From positions 2,677,501 to 2,741,500 of the forward strand of contig JAWNZC010000100.1 of assembly GCA_035771165.1 (NCBI GenBank): 64,000 nucleotides of DNA. Reading direction: 5' to 3'. The translations under genes and the position numbers were made by a program. The stretch comes from Paragorgia papillata (lineage: Eukaryota > Cnidaria > Anthozoa > Scleralcyonacea > Coralliidae). Below the pieces are notes generated by a model. It saw only the letters and a list, made by a program, of their open reading frames with translations. It searched no databases and had not been told where the DNA came from. Below are positions 24,782-36,602 of this stretch, piece by piece. Numbering within the stretch: position 1 is the stretch's first letter; each line of letters opens with the position of its first letter.

Positions 24782-25017
24782 TGGAAACACCACGCAAAAT
24801 ATTTATTTTCTAAGCTTTCGGCATGTCACTCAGGCCTTCATCAGAGCAATAACAATAAGTTGTTGGCTCACGTAATTTAAAAACTAAGCAACTTATAAAC
24901 GACGTTATAAAAGCTTAGTTTATAAATGATGTGAGCCAACAGCTTATTGTTATAGCTCTGATGAAGACTTGAGTGAACATGCCGAAAGCTTAGCATATTT
25001 TACTTAGTGTTCCCCCA
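24782..25017. mobile_element. fold-back element with ribozyme-like core in each arm
   Basis: Inverted arms (24782-24875 and 24925-25017). Reading inward to outward, each arm contains CTGATGAAG...TGCCGAAAGC: on the plus strand in the right arm (from about 24958), on the minus strand in the left. CTGATGA plus GAAA is the hammerhead ribozyme core, and such motifs are known in Penelope-like elements. Stem II here pairs poorly, so function is doubtful. Confidence 0.65.
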
Positions 25018-25077
25018 AAACGTTTAAATAATTAATATTTGGTATGGTTTAGTGAACAGTTTACATTGTTCAATTTA

Positions 25078-25128
25078 TGCGGATACTGGTATTTATTATA
25101 GTGAACCAAATAAATACCAGTATCCGCA
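25078..25128. repeat. perfect 18-bp-arm hairpin
   Basis: TGCGGATACTGGTATTTA (25078-25095) and its exact reverse complement (25111-25128) flank a 15-base loop. Confidence 0.85.
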
Positions 25129-27489
25129 CGTACGCCATGCGTATCTATTTTTATGATGTTGCGGTTTGAATGACCATTTAAGCTATAGAGAGTTTATTAG
25201 CATTTGTTGAGGATTGCTTGCTCAGGTGTTGATTAAATTATTAATTAAACTATAACAATCCTTACCCAGCACACTATAGATACGATTTAGTTCATGCTAA
25301 CGACCCTGTTTACTCGTTGTTTTTTGTATGAATAGGGCGTCTAGAACCTGGTTGTTCGTCTTCGGGTTTTCTTTATTAGGACAGTCTGACAGTGTTTACT
25401 ATCCACTGCATAACGCAAAAACACCATTTCAGATACTCAACAAAGCAAGATTGATTCGTGAGCCAACCCCAATGGTTCGTATCGTCGAAATACAAGCCAG
25501 TTTGGGCATTTGTTCAAACAGTTTAAACATTGCTTTTAAACTATAAACCGTTAGAGACTGTTTAACTTCCATGCCTTTGTGCACTTCAAGTTGCGCGTTC
25601 ATACTGTTCTACATAGGCAATGATTCAAACGGCTTGGGAAACATTCCGAACAGTTGATTTAACCATTCCAACGGCGTTCGACAACGTCAGTCGAACGGCA
25701 TGCGAAAGGCGTCCGAATGGTATTTTAACGCCGTTCGCTGGGTAACAACTTAAGAACGTAAAATCGCACTGTCAAGATAAAGCAACAGGAAAATTTCCAT
25801 GTAAAGACATATGGCAGCGGTAGAGCTATCTTCCAGCGTTCGAAGGAAACTGTCGGCGTTCAGTCATCAAGACACGGCAAAAACAAAACGTCGTAGTAAT
25901 AGAATTAATAACTTCAAAATAACAGCCTAAACAAGATAAAAAATACCACAGCGTTATCTAACTGTGAAGATACCGATAGGCACCAATTTCCATTCAAAAA
26001 TATATAGCGGTGATTAAGAATATATTAAAAACTAATTCCACATCCTAGTGTCCAAAGAAAACTTCTCGCGTGCAGTCAGCGAGACGCGGCAAAACACAGT
26101 GAATAAGAACGAATCAGTGATTTAATGAATAACACTAAAACCAAAACTCACGAGCATGTAAAGATAGTAGTAGAATTACACACTAATTAACGTTTCCAGC
26201 AAAAATAAACAAATGAGACGAGGAAAATCGGGAAAATTTATATTGGAGCAGTGGGATGTATGTGGACCATTACGGCTGAAATGAAAATAAGTTGTAAATC
26301 CGTTGAATTCCCTTTGAACTAAACTAGCATCTAGAAAGACCTTCCTCGAAAATTTATACCTGGTTCGGATACTTTTATGTCAAAGTTATTTTTGCCGACC
26401 AACTGTTTTTGTAGTCTTTCAATATAAATTTTATTCTTGTAAAATATTATTAATTTTTAAGTATTTCTAACCAATTAACTTCCTAACAATACGCGTTGCC
26501 CGTAGTTAGATTACATCAAGGCCGCATTGGAGAGTTGAGTGTCCATTTATAGTTAAAACTCTGAAATTATAACGATATCTTTATTAGCCTGCTTGCAGGC
26601 TCTCCTGGGAGGCTACCCGCGATGGAGAGTAAAGGAGAGCCTGTTCAAATGTCGTGCAATTTTGGTTTCATGCTTACCAGCCGGGCGGTTTTACGTGATT
26701 GGTCAATTCAACATGTAAAGTATACAAACGCCAAGCGCTTTTTAGTTTCCATTGTTTTTTATTCCTAACAATAGTTGTCATTGCAGTCTAGATAACAAAT
26801 TTATCGATTATTTTCGCAGGTTTTTTGAGCTATTTATTCTACTATTGCGTATGTGAATATTTTTTGATACATTAAAATTGTTTCAATTTAATCTTGGCTT
26901 AATTGAACTCGTTTTTTTGGCAATGAAATTTCGCCTTTGACGGCCCGAACTGGGATGCCATATTTACAGTAATTTGACACACACTAAATCTATATTTGAT
27001 GATCGAGTTGTCAAAGTTCTAATGCCCTATTTATGTAGTTTACAGCAACATTTAATATATGCCATAACTGCGGTTCTCTATTAAACCTGCCTTTTATAAC
27101 AAAACAATTTGGCAAAAACACGCGCGCATATGATACTTCTAATAACTGATAAGAGTTATGACCCTGAACAATGTCTGAGAAATATCCTGATAAACAATAT
27201 TTATTATTCGAAACTTCTGTCAATTTATTCGTGAGCTAGCCTGGTTAGCAAGATGGCTCGATTTCTTTTTAAACATCTCTAATAATAACCCGCTGGTGTA
27301 TGAACAAGGTATTAGCAGTATCTGAATGGTCTCTTGTTACATATGTTTCTAGAAACATACATACAGCTCTTTAAACTGAATCGCATTACTGGACTTCAAT
27401 CTATAATAAAGAAACTATAATTTTTTCCCGTTATAATTTATCATGTTTTAATTACGATTTTAGACTATAACCATGTAATAATTTTGGTA
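25129..27489. other. no genes recognised
   Basis: A short GCCTGCTTGCAGGCT hairpin near 26590 resembles GCCTGCAATCAGGCT near 7680, probably a dispersed repeat. A degenerate direct repeat of CGGCAAAA/CAGTCA-type words occurs at 25850-26110. An open frame at 25328-25546 shows no family resemblance. Confidence 0.35.
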
Positions 27490-28610
27490 TAGGATTAATA
27501 GATGATAAATTTAACATGACGAATTAAATCTTCTTTCGACCTTCTCTAAAAATTGTATTAAAACTAAGTAAATAACTCTACATAATATTTTTTTTTCTTC
27601 TAGACTCTCAGAAACATTTTGTAGAACCTATTTTTTTATTTAGTTTTATTAACCCAATCTAGACTAAGGGGGGCAAGGGGAGTGCCCGCAGCGAATTGAT
27701 TTAAACCTTTGTAACTTTTTGAGTATTTAAAATACGTGCACGAAATTTTGTGACTGTTTATAACTAGTTTTGCGGAACACTTTTCTGTGTCAAAAGAATG
27801 ATTACACTGATTAGCATTTTCGTTTTTCATGGCGTGTATGGCAAAAATTTCGAAATTCGTTATTCGTTATTTGAGTACTTGATAAACTTTAGTATTTTTA
27901 TATAATACGATAAATTTTGTGTTATTTAAGTTCATATAATGACGTCACAGATTGAATATGGCGGAATCCAAGATGGCCGATCAATGTCGAAATACAGTAA
28001 CGTCATCAATTTAATAATTACAAAAAGTTGTTTTTAAAGTTACTGGTGCTCATAGCATACTTCAAACAATGTCTAAAGTTGTGAAATAAAACAATCGAGT
28101 TTGATAAATAAATATAACATTTACTTTCTTATTACAACAACTACCTCAATGGCCATAAACAAAAAAATAAAGCTAATTCTTTCTAAATTTTCAAGTTTTA
28201 TAGTTTTATCTACTTGATACTGGCTCTAACTACAGTAACTATGAAAAAAAGTTGGTTTGAGAGTTTTTCTTGTCTTTTATTTGGCTGTATTTCACTTTGT
28301 TGTATTTTTAGATAAACGTCACCAATGACGTCACAGACACGTTACATCTGAGGTAATACCAATAAAAATTAAAGTATTTTTAAATGTTAAATGTTAAACA
28401 TACCAAAGTTCACTTTGATAGCATAAACACTTTTTGAGATATTGATCGCGGGCACTTTCCGTCTCTCCAACCACCCCAGAAGACAAGAAAAAAAGTGCAA
28501 CTAGGTAGATATAAAATTTTATAAATATATCATTTTTAGAGCGAATGCGTTGTAGAAGCCATAAATTCGTCATGTTGAATTTATCGTCTATAAGCTATTA
28601 GGACTCTTTC
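27490..28610. mobile_element. 1.1-kb fold-back element
   Basis: Both ends carry AATTTAACATGACGAATT-like sequence in inverted orientation (27490-27530 and about 28560-28605). Inverted similarity extends inward through TCTAAAAAT and GTGCCCGC blocks (27690 versus 28448). The centre has TGACGTCA sites but no coding. Confidence 0.7.
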
Positions 28611-28819
28611 CTTGTTTACAAAAAAAGATAACTAAAAAATGTCAATTTATTCTCTTAGACGATTCGTCAAATACATTTTCTCAAACGAGCAGATTTATGA
28701 TTGTTTACTGTTATTTATAACTCTAGCATACAAATAATGCAAAATATTTAGGGTTTCAAAAAAACTTTGAAATGTTTCTTAACTTATACCAAAATAATTG
28801 CCGTTAAAAAAATATATCA

Positions 28820-29395
28820 CACTCTAAAAACACTCTGGTTAAATTTCACCAGGATGGGGTCAAATTTTTACCAGGCTCCGGGTCAGTATACCACCCACAC
28901 AAACCTGGTTAACTTGACCAGGAAATCCTGGTCAAATAAATCCAATAGATTCCTGGTAAACAATTAACCAGGAATTATGGTCATAAATTTAACTAGTTAC
29001 CTGGTTAAAAACTTATAAATATGACCAGGATCCTAGTTAGATGAATTATGTTCAACCAGGAATTATGGTCATAAATTAAACTAGTTGCCTGGTCAAAAAC
29101 CTATAAATATGACCAGGATCCTGGTTTGATGAATTATCTTTAACCAGGAATTATGGTCATAAATTTAACTAGTTACCTGGTTAGATGAATTATCTTTACC
29201 AGGCTCCGGGTCAGTATACCAACCACACAAACCTGGTTAACTTGACCAGGAAATCCTGGTCAAATAAATCCACCAGATTCCTAGTTAACAATTAACCAGG
29301 AATTATGGTCATAAATTTAACTAGTTACGTGGTTAAAAACTTATAAATATGACCAGTATACTGGTTAAATTAAAAACCCCTAACCAGGAATTTTT
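28820..29395. repeat. left subterminal ACCAGG/CCTGGT array
   Basis: About twenty ACCAGG or CCTGGT motifs in both orientations lie in 575 bases. They are organised in partly tandem units of ~88 bases (starting near 28966, 29054 and 29142). A ~95-base GGCTCCGGGTCAGTATACCA unit occurs twice, near 28875 and 29204. Subterminal arrays of this sort bind transposase in plant CACTA elements; here that role is inferred. Confidence 0.85.
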
Positions 29396-29438
29396 ACTTT
29401 AATAAGAACAACTCAAATCACAGAGTGGAACCTTGTCT

Positions 29439-32400
29439 TTATTTTAATGTCGTCTGCATTGCAATGACTGCTGGTGACGTTTTATGGCTGATCTTATCAT
29501 CAAGACCATACATGACCTTTTGAATGAATTCCCATGTCACCGCACATTGCCACGGATAATGAACATCCAAAACGTAAAAAAGCTTTAAACAAACATCTAC
29601 AGCCTTTAACAAACTTGGCAGCTCTAAACCCCGCCCCTCAGCCACAACGAAGACCTGGTGTGGTAAAGCCCAATCACAAGTATAAATGGTAGCTTGTTTT
29701 CTGCCTCCTCTAGGTACTTCGGCACGTTAGTACCAATCTATAATAAAATATTTAAGAAACAATTAATACCAGAAAGAAGGCACTTCACATTAAAATGCGA
29801 CTATATGCAGTGGGAAATTAAGTACCAGGCTTTGTGCCGTCACGCAGAAATGAATTGGGGCTAGAGCAGAAGACTTCTCCCTCCACTGTGGAGGGTTTGT
29901 TTTTACCATGGTTTTGGTTCAGAAAACAAAAGTTATGCTTCTAATTTTGAAAAATCTGAAGAACTAAGGTACACATTAGTTAATTAGTTTATACTTTTAT
30001 GTTTGACACATATTACTGGCAACATCAAACCACACATACTCACAGTCACAACATCAAACATCAAAATTTCTGTAGACAACCAAATGTACAATATGGAGAA
30101 CCGCACAATGGTTCCATGATTACATCAGTGCTAATTCTTGTATACTTGTGCCTATATAAGCCCTATCCCTGGCCATCTCATTCAAATTCAATAATTCATA
30201 ATTAGAAGGACTGAATGCCATAATGTGAGGAGTCCTGGGAATACCTGAGATATTTATTACTAAGTGATTTTGACAAGTCATTTAAAAATCTGATCATTAT
30301 AGTTCTTAATCTATTTTTAAGTACTTCTAATTTGTTCTCTATGCTGCCTAAGGCTGGAAAAAATTCCTAGTAATTGAAAACCAAATGAGTGTATGTAAAG
30401 TATATTCATTTCTTTAGGAATATTAACTCGATCTTGAGGCTTTAATACAGGTAATCCCTTTGACTGGTCAGTAAAATTGTGTCGCATTAGAAGAGAGTAA
30501 AATCGTCTGGTGTTAGATAGAGTAAAATAATAAAAGGGCTGTTTTTGACTGGTTTGGGAGCAAAATATCGAGATAAGGTATTTGAAATTAATAATAATTA
30601 AACATATATAATCCTTACAGGTTGCACATCCATGTATGATTTAATGGAATCATCTACGCTGCACCTTTTCCTCCCCTTTCTTCCCAAAGGAAGAATGCAT
30701 GGCAACAGACCTAACGAAACATTTTTCTTCTTTACATCTAAAGGGATAAAAACATTTATTACAATTATAATTATTCATGATTCAAAATCATATACATGGT
30801 TTTCTTACTCTGCTACAATTTGCAATGCTATAGTATTATATAAAATACAGGTGTATTAAATTGCACTAACCAGAATCCAGACTGTCTACACTTATGTGGA
30901 GGTATGTCTGCCACTTTCCTTGTGTGTCTGCATATTTGAGCACTTTATCCACAAATGATGGAGTCCATCTCAGGAAAAGATTGTCTGCCACCTCAGGATA
31001 CACTATTCGAAAGTCTATTTCAATCTTGAGAGAGATAGAAAAACATTAGTACTCCGCATGTCCATTGAATAATTACTGTATGCATGATTTCTATCATCTG
31101 CTGGCTCAACACATTGAGGGGGCAATAGCCTAATTTGTAATGTCAAGGTACTGGGTCAGGCAGTCATTAACCCTTTCCCTACTGGAGGCTTCCCTTTGAC
31201 AAGTAAAATCATCTGGTGTTGGACAGAGTAAAGTTAAAAAAGGGCCAGTTTTGGGTGGCACAGTAGGGAAAGGGATAAGTTTATCATCATACACCTGCTT
31301 GTTATGAAATTAGTCAAGAATGCGGTTCTATGTTTACAATGTTCTTCATGTATGCACGTTCATACTTACCATACCAGGTGTATCGAAAAGCCTTGGAAAT
31401 TCATTCAGGACAGAACTGATGGACATACCAGGGTTTTCTCGAATCCATTCCGCTCTTCTTATTGCAATCTTTTCCATGAAATTGTTGAGTTGTGTGCCTG
31501 GCTCAACATGGTGTTTCAACCACTCTTTCATGGCCTCGTAGTCTGTCTCACTGGTTGTGCATTCTGTGGAAGTGACAAAGGATGTTTAAAAAGAGGTACA
31601 TATATATCATGTATCTCTTCCTTCCTCAGAAGCAAGAGGGTGACGACTTAGGCTCTGACTGTTGTGCATAATATAGGGAGCTATATAGGATTATATGGGT
31701 TATACCCTCTCCTTCTGATCAGTGTCATTTGACACCATAATAAATTATTTTTCTCTGGCCTTGCCGCAAGTCCTTGTAGCATGATGGGCTAATGTAATGG
31801 GTGCCAAAAAAGTTTTCTATTATTACCATGCAAGTAACCATACAGTACCAAGTGCAGTAGCTGAGGCTCTAAATCTGTGGCTAGACAAGAATTTGGGGGC
31901 TGAACAGTGATTTCAATGGGTTTTTTTCAGTAAATGTTTATCCTTTTACACCATTTTTCAAGAATTATTGAGGGGAGCTCTCCAGTTGCTATGGCCCTTA
32001 CAGTACCTACAGCACAATACATGTACAGTACAGAAAAAGTGAAATATACTACCAGGGTACCTGGTAAAACGGTAACTTTCACCAGTTTGGAATTTGGTGT
32101 AGTCTCGGTGCTCATTTTTGTGGTCGGGTCACTGGTACGCCTTCTTACATTGCACAGCCTCTCTTCAATCCAGCCAGTTGCCGAATGCAATCCTTTGCCA
32201 GGAGTATACCAAGCTTCCTAAATAGAGCATGAAAAATATGAACTCATTTCTGCCCAGATGCAATGGCCTCCCATTGAACAGTAAAAATGGTCTGCATTAG
32301 CCAGCTAGAGTAAAATTTAAAAAGGCAGTGTACATAATATTTGTGACACTAGTATTTTGGCTGTTGCCTTGCAATGACCCTAAAGGTACTTAATAATCTT

Positions 32401-32758
32401 GGAATCCTGATTATCACTTTTCATTCGCTTACTATATTCGCATAAAACAATGTTAAAATTTGATTCAGAAGATCTTCACTAAACATGCATCAGAACCAAA
32501 TTAACATGACAACATATACATCTAGAATCTAGATGCATGCAAGCTTCTAAATAATTAACTATTTTTGCGCTGCATGCGACTTTCAAGCCTTATTTATTAC
32601 TCGTCATAGGGAGAACCAGTGATATGGGAAAGGGAATAATAGCAATGGTATTATGAGTGTTAGTACAGGTAGAGTTATACTTACAAATCCTTGACCTTAT
32701 TCATCTTTTAAAAGGGGAAATTCATCCACCACTCCTCTGGCCATGCTGATTTTAACAT
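29439..32758 (-). pseudogene. SAMD3-like gene, six exons, two lesions
   Basis: Six minus-strand exons with matching GT-AG sites and consistent reading phase: 32685-32758, 32061-32217, 31370-31563, 30871-31024, 30619-30710 and 29439-29737. Donors include G|GTAAGTATG and T|GTAAGTATA. The joined frame has GYEAWY-like then ATGWIEERLCNVRRR, MKEWLKHHVEPG, FPRLFDTPGM, GLLPCILPLGRKG and a C-terminal HAVDVC/TWEFIQ-like block, ending in TAA beside AATAAA. This resembles the C-terminal non-SAM part of the SAMD3-like family, which is multicopy in cnidarians and fish. The SAM domain is not seen. Lesions: an in-frame TAA in the first exon and a one-base frameshift near 29660. Function unknown. Confidence 0.6.
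31167..31278. mobile_element. short CCTTTCCCTACTGG palindromic MITE
   Basis: TTAACCCTTTCCCTACTGG at the left and CAGTAGGGAAAGGGATAA at the right are inverted ends, with a GTAAAATCATCTGGTGTTGG core. It lies in the third intron of the SAMD3-like gene. Related copies: about 30450-30550 (another intron), 32262-32335, 54118-54230, 61201-61299 and 61313-61411. A TTAA target (piggyBac-like) is possible. Confidence 0.65.
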
Positions 32759-33603
32759 CTGCTTTTGGTCTTTAATATTATATAAATAAAGGAAAACAAT
32801 TAATATTAAAAATTAATGAATTTAAGTCAATTTAAATCCTCTTGATAAATGTGATGAATTTGGATGTTAATCAGGCTGGCAGATGGAAGTGAGTATTGTT
32901 TTCAGGGCATCCTTCGTAAAGTTTCAATTGGGAGCCTAGGTAAAAGATGAACTGAATGTCCAAAATTGTGGGACATTCCTATTGCTCATTCATAATTCGA
33001 CTTTCTGCGTTTAGTATAATAAAATTATAACTAGTTTTCAAACATAAATTCAGGCAAAATTATTCATATTTATTAACCGTCAAAAATTAATGTCTGGTAA
33101 AATTATAGCTAAGCTTTTGTGCCGAAAACCCGGGAACATCTTCGGATACATATCATTGTCAACGTCAACAGTTTATCAACGAGTTATTATAATAGGCTCT
33201 CGTCATTATTTTCCAAGCACACGAACATTTAATACGATTAATATATTTGAATGTATCGACAAACGAAAGCCTTACCTTTAAATATATCATTAACAGCTGA
33301 TTGATTCCATTCTGTACGTTTTTCTCCGGTAAAATATTTCCTTTTTATATTTGAGTAACTTGCCGTTCTCGTGTTCCTTCCCCACTCCTTGCATATTAAA
33401 ACCAATAGAGTCGACAAAAACAACGAGCTAAATTGCCTCTGTTTCCGATTGTCACGATCTTTTATGCGTGAACGAGTTTTCCTATCACCCTACAATCTTT
33501 AATTTTCCCTTTTTCTTTCCTTAAACAGGCATATACATCGTAAAACACCAGTTTACATCTTCGGTCAGAAATGCGCCGCCATTTTGTTTATTTGCAGTGC
33601 GAA

Positions 33604-33748
33604 GTTAACCAGGAAAGTGGTTATGAAATATTCCGGGTTTTAATCGTAAAGAAAATGACCAGGATGACTTGTTGTCTGCAAATTTTTTGACTCAAATGGG
33701 GTTAATTTAAAATAACCAGGATTATTCCACCAGAGTGTTTTTAGAGTG
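33604..33748. repeat. right subterminal ACCAGG array
   Basis: Three ACCAGG motifs plus CACCAGAGTG at the end, in 145 bases, making this end much shorter than the left array. Confidence 0.75.
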
Positions 33749-33905
33749 CACCGTTTAGGCAAATCTTGAGTTATTATGTACTCTGCTTATTATTTACTGT
33801 TGAGAAATCTCCGCTATTACGGACACTATTGCGAAAGCGCGCAACCATCTTGCCCCAAATTTCTGGTAATGCCCAATCCCTTATAGACATGTTGGCACTG
33901 CCTAT
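33749..33905 (-). pseudogene. Polinton capsid gene scrap
   Basis: Similar at the DNA level to 39410-39550 of the Polinton in this window (CCGTTTAGGCAAATCTTGAG versus CCGTTTAAGCAAAACTTGAA, and ACCATCTTG...CCCAAATTTCTGG). It forms the right flank of the CACTA-like insertion, so that element landed in a second, mostly lost Polinton copy. Confidence 0.6.
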
Positions 33906-34089
33906 ATATTAATTAGTGATTGTAACGATCACACCAAATGATCGAGTTTATTTATCTCAGTTTATTTTATTTCAAACATTTGAAAATATTTTTTATGGTT
34001 TTCTTTGCTAAAATTTACTACTTATTCAAAAAAATTATTCTGCAATCGATATGCTAGTACAATCAACATGCACTCCAACAATCGTTATA

Positions 34090-34275
34090 ATGATGTTGAA
34101 AATATCTCATGTTATCGGTAGAATACGTTACGCAGTAAAGCGTTAAAGATACGTGTAGCTTTCATGCAGTGTCTTCTATTTTCTACTTGCTCCAACAGCA
34201 ACCAAAGAGCGCACGCGCGAACGCTCACCCGCCATCCCAAGATTGCTGGCTCAAAGATAACTATCGACATCTTCC
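34090..34275 (+). repeat. direct repeat copy A (pair of 37337-37505)
   Basis: Shares TGTTGAAAATATCT, ATACGTGTAGCTTTC and GCGCACGCGCGAA with 37337-37505 in the same orientation, with ~80% identity by eye. The two copies bracket a 3.1-kb segment that includes the small virus-like genes. Confidence 0.75.
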
Positions 34276-34574
34276 TTACTCACAAGAGAAGTAAAACTAA
34301 AACAAATCAAAACAACTTAAACCTATGCATATGTTTTGTTTGTTATTCCTTTGATGCAGATGTTGATAAAAAAATATTTTTATCATTTATTTCAAAAACT
34401 CATTAATAATTCATGAGAAGACAAGAAAGACTATCACGCTACTTTTAAAATAAAAACGCCTAAATATAATCTAAGAAGCAGACCTTACTAAAACTTTTGA
34501 TATGTATATGTTTGAGCGAAAACCGAAATAAATATTTTAAGCTAAATGCTTTTGTATGTGTGTGTGTCTATTTG

Positions 34575-34920
34575 CTGATGCTCCTCCTCCTCTTTCTCCT
34601 CCTCCTCCTCTTTCTCCTCCGCCTCCTCCTCCTCTTCCTGCTCCTCCTCCTCCTCCTCTTTCTTCTCCTCCTCCTCCTCTTTCTCCTCCTCCTCCTCTTT
34701 ATCCTCCTCTTTCTCCTCCTCCTCCTCCTCTTTCTCCTCCTCTTTCCCCTCCTCCTCTTTCTCCTCCTCCTCTTTCTCCTCCTCCTCCTCTTTCTCCTCC
34801 TCTTTCTCCTCCTTCTCTTTCTCCTCCTCCTCCTCTTTCTCCTCCTCCTCCTCCTCTTTCTCCGCCTCCTCCTCCCCCTCTTTCTCCTCCTCCTCCTCCT
34901 CCTCCTCTTCCTCCCCCTCT
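34575..34920 (+). repeat. pyrimidine microsatellite (CTC/CTT)n
   Basis: About 345 bases of almost pure pyrimidine made of (CTCCTCCTCCTCTTTCT)-like units. Long Leu- or Pro/Ser-coding frames through it are by-products. Likely to form triplex (H-DNA). Confidence 0.95.
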
Positions 34921-34976
34921 TAAAATATGTGTTTTGTTAGCGTTTTCCTCATTTAGGCACTGACTGTCAAATAGAG

Positions 34977-35294
34977 ATGTTGATCAAAAAGCACAAACAG
35001 TTTCTTGAACTTTTATGTACAAGTGAACCTATTCAACAGCGAGGTCTGTTGGAGACTGCGAGCCCTGAGCAAATTAGCTGCATTTGTGCTTGTATGTTGA
35101 ACTTTTGGTCAATACAATATCAATTATCACCTGCTTTGCTTGAAGACGTTAGGCCTTATAGCGACGACATATCAACTTTGGCTAGTCCCTGAAGTAGTTT
35201 TATGAGAAAAAAAGAGATACTGGTTCAAAAAGGTGAAGGATTTCTTGATGTCCTACTTGGTCCAATTTTAGAAGGACTCGCAGAACTAATATAA
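34977..35294 (+). pseudogene. small virion-core-like protein (pX-like) gene
   Basis: ATG at 34977, 105 codons interrupted by TGA at 35190-35192. The N-terminal half is a short helical domain (KKHKQFLELLCTSEPIQQRG then ASPEQISCIC). The C-terminal half is a basic stretch leading to VQKGEGFLDVLLGPILEGLA, a glycine-hydrophobic motif found in small core proteins of adenovirus-related and Polinton-type elements. Assignment is from pattern memory only; a host-domesticated copy is possible but the stop argues for decay. Confidence 0.45.
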
Positions 35295-35428
35295 AAAGAA
35301 CGATATTTTTTAAAGACCATCATTCGGACCCTGAACACTATGGGAGAAAGGTTACATGACGATTTTCGTGTTAAAGAAATACTGTCACATTTTTTTACTA
35401 CGGAGTCGATGAAGCGAACGCGTCCTCT

Positions 35429-36016
35429 TTGTTGAATAGTTTACTCGCATCCTATGTCAACTTAACATGGAATCCCAAAGGAGAAATTGTGTATCAAGGA
35501 AGAACTATACCAAACACAAAAATAGCCGAATTGGTAGAATACTGTGTATCACCGTACTTCTCAGGAATTCCCGAACCAGCTGGTCTAAACGTATTTGTAA
35601 AAGGACTCGCCGACATTAACATTGACAAAAACCTTATCGAAAATGTTCGAGTGCTAACAATGTTGGCGCAGGCAGAAGAAGAAACAGAATCAGAGAGCGA
35701 AAACGAAGAAACTTCCTCCGAAGAAGATTCAGAAAACGATAAGGATTACACCGAAATAGAATCAGAAAATTATATAATTGACGAACCTGTTGATTGCGAA
35801 CGTTGTCAGAATCCTGTTAATTTTACACATGTAATTGAGTGTTCTAAGTGTTTGTGGAAATATTTTAACAAATGCGTTAATCGAAATCTGATATGTAATG
35901 TCTGTCGTACAGAATTCAAGGCTCATGATCCATGCCTTCGGATTATAAGATGTACTGTATGCCCATATGCTAGTGTTACCGATAGATCACTAAATAATCA
36001 AGAGTTTTTTGTGTAA
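35429..36016 (+). CDS. unrecognised protein: acidic linker plus Cys-rich zinc finger
   Basis: The open frame has 195 codons, without ATG at this position (TTG), so the true start is upstream or lost; an in-frame TAA lies ~60 bases upstream. Residues 1-75 resemble a small domain with WNPKGEIVYQGRTIPNTKI, often found next to pX-like genes. Residues 82-113 are strongly acidic (Glu/Asp/Ser). Residues 123-159 hold C-x2-C-x11-C-x2-C-x7-C-x6-C-x2-C, a RING- or treble-clef-like zinc site, with a further Cys pair at 175/178. The frame is intact, unlike its upstream neighbour. Function unknown. Confidence 0.5.
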   Translation: MLNSLLASYVNLTWNPKGEIVYQGRTIPNTKIAELVEYCVSPYFSGIPEPAGLNVFVKGLADINIDKNLIENVRVLTMLAQAEEETESESENEETSSEEDSENDKDYTEIESENYIIDEPVDCERCQNPVNFTHVIECSKCLWKYFNKCVNRNLICNVCRTEFKAHDPCLRIIRCTVCPYASVTDRSLNNQEFFV

Positions 36017-36195
36017 AGATATATTTCTCAATAAAATATTTTAAATTCTGTATTACATGTACGCGTGTTGCTAATGACTCTCTTGACTAGACTTGCCCAA
36101 GCGCTTAATCCTCTTAATGACCCCTAATGAGTTTTTCTTTTGCATCCAGCACGTGCACTCAGGATAAATATGCAAATATCACACTTAGTAACAGA

Positions 36196-36556
36196 AAGCG
36201 TAGCAACTCTTTCAAAGTAATAAATCGCTTTGCCTTTATTTTTCGACATTTAAAATCGTTCTTTTCATGACTTCTCGAAGTGATTCCTCATTCTATCTTC
36301 CTACGATTTCCTCGCTTATAAACGAGGGTTTAGTTAGCAGTGATTCTAGGATGACTTACTCTGTTTGTACTCCAGTTAACCGAGCAACGCTTTCAAAGTA
36401 ATAAACCGCTTTGCCTTTAGTTCATATTTCGACACTTAAAATCGTTCTTTTCACGACTTCTCGAAGTGATTCCCCATTCTATCTTCCTACAATTTCCTCG
36501 CTCATGAACTAGGGTTTAGTTAGCAATAATTCTAGGATGACTTACTCTGTTTGAAT
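36196..36556 (+). repeat. tandem duplication, ~182-bp period
   Basis: Two copies starting near 36199 and 36381 share CTTTCAAAGTAATAAA, AAATCGTTCTTTTCA and GGTTTAGTTAGCA with few differences. Confidence 0.85.
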
Positions 36557-36602
36557 ATCTAGGTCCTAAAAATATTATCCTATCTTGCCCAATCATGTCC
36601 CA

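Larger units (their letters stand above)
28820..33748. mobile_element. CACTA-like DNA element carrying a spliced gene
   Basis: Ends are CACTCTAAAAACACTCTGG (28820-28838) and its inverse (33730-33748). The dinucleotide CA lies immediately outside both ends. A related uninterrupted sequence at about 39405-39420 (ATATATCACCGTTTAAGC) fits the pre-insertion site with a single CA. CACTC/T ends, a 2-bp target duplication and dense subterminal repeats are traits of CACTA/EnSpm elements. No transposase is visible; instead the element holds a six-exon SAMD3-like gene on the minus strand. It lies in a fragment of Polinton capsid sequence. Confidence 0.75.

Noticed and set aside
25328..25546. 72-codon gene with a hydrophobic N-terminus
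   Set aside because: No homologous pattern, no splice or promoter context; length expected by chance.
28820..29395. CRISPR-like or satellite array
   Set aside because: Motifs occur in both orientations with irregular spacing and stop at an element end; better explained as subterminal repeats.
31304..31651. Plus-strand 115-codon frame
   Set aside because: Antisense of the SAMD3-like exon at 31370-31563.
34497..34963. Long Leu-rich and Pro/Ser-rich frames
   Set aside because: They are readings of the pyrimidine microsatellite, with no sequence beyond the repeat.
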